Source of the DNA: Planctomycetota bacterium
GTDB lineage: Bacteria; Planctomycetota; Planctomycetia; Planctomycetales; Planctomycetaceae
Direction: 5' to 3'
Length of the DNA stretch: 7,343 nucleotides
Assembly (NCBI GenBank): GCA_023429275.1
Contig: JAEYWB010000800.1
Coordinates: 1-7,343 of the forward strand
The position numbers and the translations under genes were made by a program. Every line of letters begins with the position of its first letter. Positions within the stretch are counted from its first letter, which is position 1. Positions 6,228 through 7,343 of the stretch are shown piece by piece. Under the pieces are notes generated by a model that searched no databases, was not told the DNA's origin, and saw nothing but the letters and a program-made list of their open reading frames with translations.

Positions 6228-6244
6228 CCGCGCGTATTGCGCGG
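6228..6244 (-). other. Hairpin between amidase and hydrolase genes
   Basis: CCGCGC (6228-6233) and GCGCGG (6239-6244) form a perfect 6-base stem with a 5-base loop. It lies in the 43-base gap between the amidase stop and the hydrolase ribosome site. No U-run follows, so it would more likely adjust relative expression or mRNA stability than stop transcription. GC-rich chance pairing cannot be excluded. Confidence 0.3.
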
Positions 6245-6251
6245 AATCGAC

Positions 6252-6875
6252 TCAGCGCCTGTTCTCTTGATGCGGGTCTGTGGCCTCCTGCGCTTTCCTC
6301 CACGGAGGAGTCGCAGCAACGATGCTGGCGGGAAAGTTTCGCCCCGGACAGGCGGTCCCTTTGATGTCTCCATGTTTGAGCACGCGGTCCGTCGAGATCG
6401 CATGCTCTCTCTTGAGGTAACCGACGAGCCTCTGGAGAGACTCCAGCTGCTTCGCCGTGGGCCGGGTCTCCTCGAAGTTGCCGATCAGGCAAATGCCGAT
6501 CCCGTGCTCGTTGTAGTCCGCCTGCCCCGCGTGGGCCCCGGCCGATTGCTCCTTCCAGCGGAATGTCGGTGCCACAACGCCGTCGCCGAGGCCGTTTCCG
6601 TTCCCGACGACAAAGTGGTAACCGATTCCCCTCCATGGTTCCCCGGCGCTGTCCCTTCGCTGGCGATGCTCCGCGTCAATGCTCTCCACGGATCCGGATT
6701 CTGTCGCCGAATGGTGGAGGACAAGGAACTTCCATGTCCGCTCGGATTCCTGCGCCACCCAGGTCTCGGGGGCCTTCGGAACGACCGGTGCCGGACTCTG
6801 TGCCTGCCCCTCGCATCCCCAGAGAATGGCGAGCGAGAGGAAGACGATCTGTCGGCACTCCGGCCATCGGCTCAC
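6252..6875 (-). CDS. Exported zinc N-acetylmuramoyl-L-alanine amidase (PGRP/Amidase_2 family)
   Basis: This 207-residue protein belongs to the T7-lysozyme/PGRP amidases, which cut the bond between N-acetylmuramic acid and L-alanine in peptidoglycan. The zinc ligands match T7 lysozyme: H54 in LVLHHSAT, H168 in KHGDIKGTACPG and C176 in the same motif. The catalytic Tyr is Y86 in GIGYHFVV. Position C-2 is Thr (T174) as in animal PGRPs, where T7 has Lys. SAGAHAG (111-117) and HGIGICLIGNF (124-134) are the conserved core. The N-terminus has a hydrophobic run (IVFLSLAILWG, 10-20) followed by C21 and GQAQS, so it is a signal peptide; a lipobox is possible but LWG-C is poor. The start is a GTG at 6875, supported by AAAGGGGG (6887-6880) 4 bases upstream and a promoter about 50 bases away. 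It is the first gene of a likely two-gene unit with the pseudo-hydrolase. Likely role: cell-wall remodelling or recycling in the periplasm. Confidence 0.92.
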   Translation of the reverse strand: MSRWPECRQIVFLSLAILWGCEGQAQSPAPVVPKAPETWVAQESERTWKFLVLHHSATESGSVESIDAEHRQRRDSAGEPWRGIGYHFVVGNGNGLGDGVVAPTFRWKEQSAGAHAGQADYNEHGIGICLIGNFEETRPTAKQLESLQRLVGYLKREHAISTDRVLKHGDIKGTACPGRNFPASIVAATPPWRKAQEATDPHQENRR

Positions 6876-6925
6876 GTCGCCCCCTTTGTCGTTACGAAGG
6901 CAGGCTTCGATGTGAGGCGGAAGAA

Positions 6926-6954
6926 AATCTAAGAGCGTCGAATTTTTGTGTCAA
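6926..6954 (-). promoter_or_regulatory. Sigma70-type promoter for the amidase gene
   Basis: Read leftward, a perfect TTGACA (6954-6949), a 17-base spacer and TAGATT (6931-6926, four of six) form a good housekeeping promoter. The surrounding stretch 6922-6960 is clearly AT-richer than the window. The expected start near 6919 gives a leader of about 44 bases before the GTG at 6875, which supports that start. Confidence 0.68.
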
Positions 6955-7020
6955 TTTGCATCCGTTTGTGCCGGCCTGAATGCGGCAAACGAACTCAAAG
7001 GTGACGTGGGGTCATAACGG

Positions 7021-7041
7021 TTAGGGGGTTTAACCCCCTTT
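7021..7041 (-). terminator. GC palindrome, possible terminator of the right-edge gene
   Basis: AGGGGGTT (7023-7030) and AACCCCCT (7032-7039) are perfect inverted copies around one central T, giving a six- to eight-base stem. It lies about 30 bases past the stop (7071) of the leftward gene at the right edge. The leftward transcript shows AAA before the stem and CUAACC after it, so there is no proper U-tract; the rightward reading has only three Us. It separates that gene from the amidase promoter. It could also be a protein-binding palindrome. Confidence 0.4.
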
Positions 7042-7070
7042 GCGAGATGGCGCCGCGGCGATCTGCTGCA

Positions 7071-7343
7071 CTAGCGAGAGGGGGGCGTACTCAGCAATTT
7101 GCCTGCCGCGCGAACCGTCCAGCGCTCCCGGGTGATGGGCTGAGGGGCTCCGGACTCTTCCACCCGCGTCTGAGTCTGCACGACGCCGAACGGGACTTCA
7201 TCGCTCGTCCAGACGTCCCGGATGGAGTTCCTTGCGGTCGTCTTCGTGTCGATGCGGCAGGAGGAATAGATCGTCAACGTTCGAAAAGCGTCGGTCCGGA
7301 GGGGCGTCTTCACGTACTGGATTGACGAGGCGAGGTAGTAGCG
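7071..7343 (-). CDS. C-terminal end of an unknown protein (5' end outside window)
   Basis: The leftward frame is open from the right edge (R-Y-Y-L-A-S-S-I-Q-Y) to a TAG at 7073-7071. About 90 residues are visible. The GTG at 7313 is an internal Val codon, not a start, because the frame continues upstream without interruption. The readable segments are YVKTPLRTDAFRTLTIYSS, IRDVWTSDEVPFGVVQTQTR and a basic tail ending STPPSR. I do not recognise the family. The alternation of short hydrophobic and polar residues suggests beta strands, and the VWTSDEVPFGVV phrase looks like a conserved core of a secreted or periplasmic protein, but that is a guess. A palindrome about 30 bases downstream may end its transcript. 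Confidence 0.6.
   Translation of the reverse strand, partial: RYYLASSIQYVKTPLRTDAFRTLTIYSSCRIDTKTTARNSIRDVWTSDEVPFGVVQTQTRVEESGAPQPITRERWTVRAAGKLLSTPPSR

Noticed and set aside
6209..6403. 65-residue N-terminal extension of the pseudo-hydrolase
   Set aside because: It overlaps the amidase 3' end, is Arg-rich and unlike the fold, and the ribosome site lies at 6217-6211.

Overview
The window is GC-rich DNA with tightly packed genes. Its gene content suggests a planctomycete, probably of the Planctomycetaceae type. The clues are an Omp85 outer-membrane protein with a long low-complexity segment before the barrel, a RimK/MptN-like ATP-grasp ligase, a degenerate alpha/beta-hydrolase with no catalytic residues, a conserved-looking cytoplasmic protein of unknown function, and intergenic hairpin elements built from short 9-base-period repeats. 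This lineage call is an inference from recall of such families; no rRNA or other phylogenetic marker gene lies in the window.

Layout. The 3' part of a BamA/Omp85-type gene reads rightward from the left edge to 1640. A convergent gap (1641-1944) holds an inverted-repeat element made of CACGGAT units. Three leftward genes follow: O6-methylguanine-DNA methyltransferase (4484-3927), RNase PH (3738-2995) and an ATP-grasp ligase (2871-1945). A second inverted-repeat element, made of CACAGAG units, sits between the methyltransferase and RNase PH genes, and a hairpin lies between RNase PH and the ligase. From 4485 to 4703 a divergent control region drives the methyltransferase leftward and an unknown 247-residue protein (4704-5447) rightward. 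It carries two sigma70-like promoters whose -10 boxes lie on the same bases of opposite strands. Past a short convergent gap, a second leftward unit has a recognisable promoter (6954-6926), a zinc amidase of the PGRP/Amidase_2 family (6875-6252) and a pseudo-alpha/beta-hydrolase (6208-5540). At the right edge, the 3' end of another leftward gene of unknown function runs out of the window, with a strong GC palindrome downstream of its stop.

The genes are mostly housekeeping: outer-membrane biogenesis, tRNA 3' processing, alkylation repair and peptidoglycan turnover. They do not form one pathway. No CRISPR array, transposase, phage gene, tRNA or rRNA was seen. The points most worth a second look are the two sister repeat elements, the shared bidirectional promoter, the inactive-looking hydrolase and the linker of the Omp85 protein. 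I do not see convincing evidence of a complete new system such as a defence island or biosynthetic cluster.
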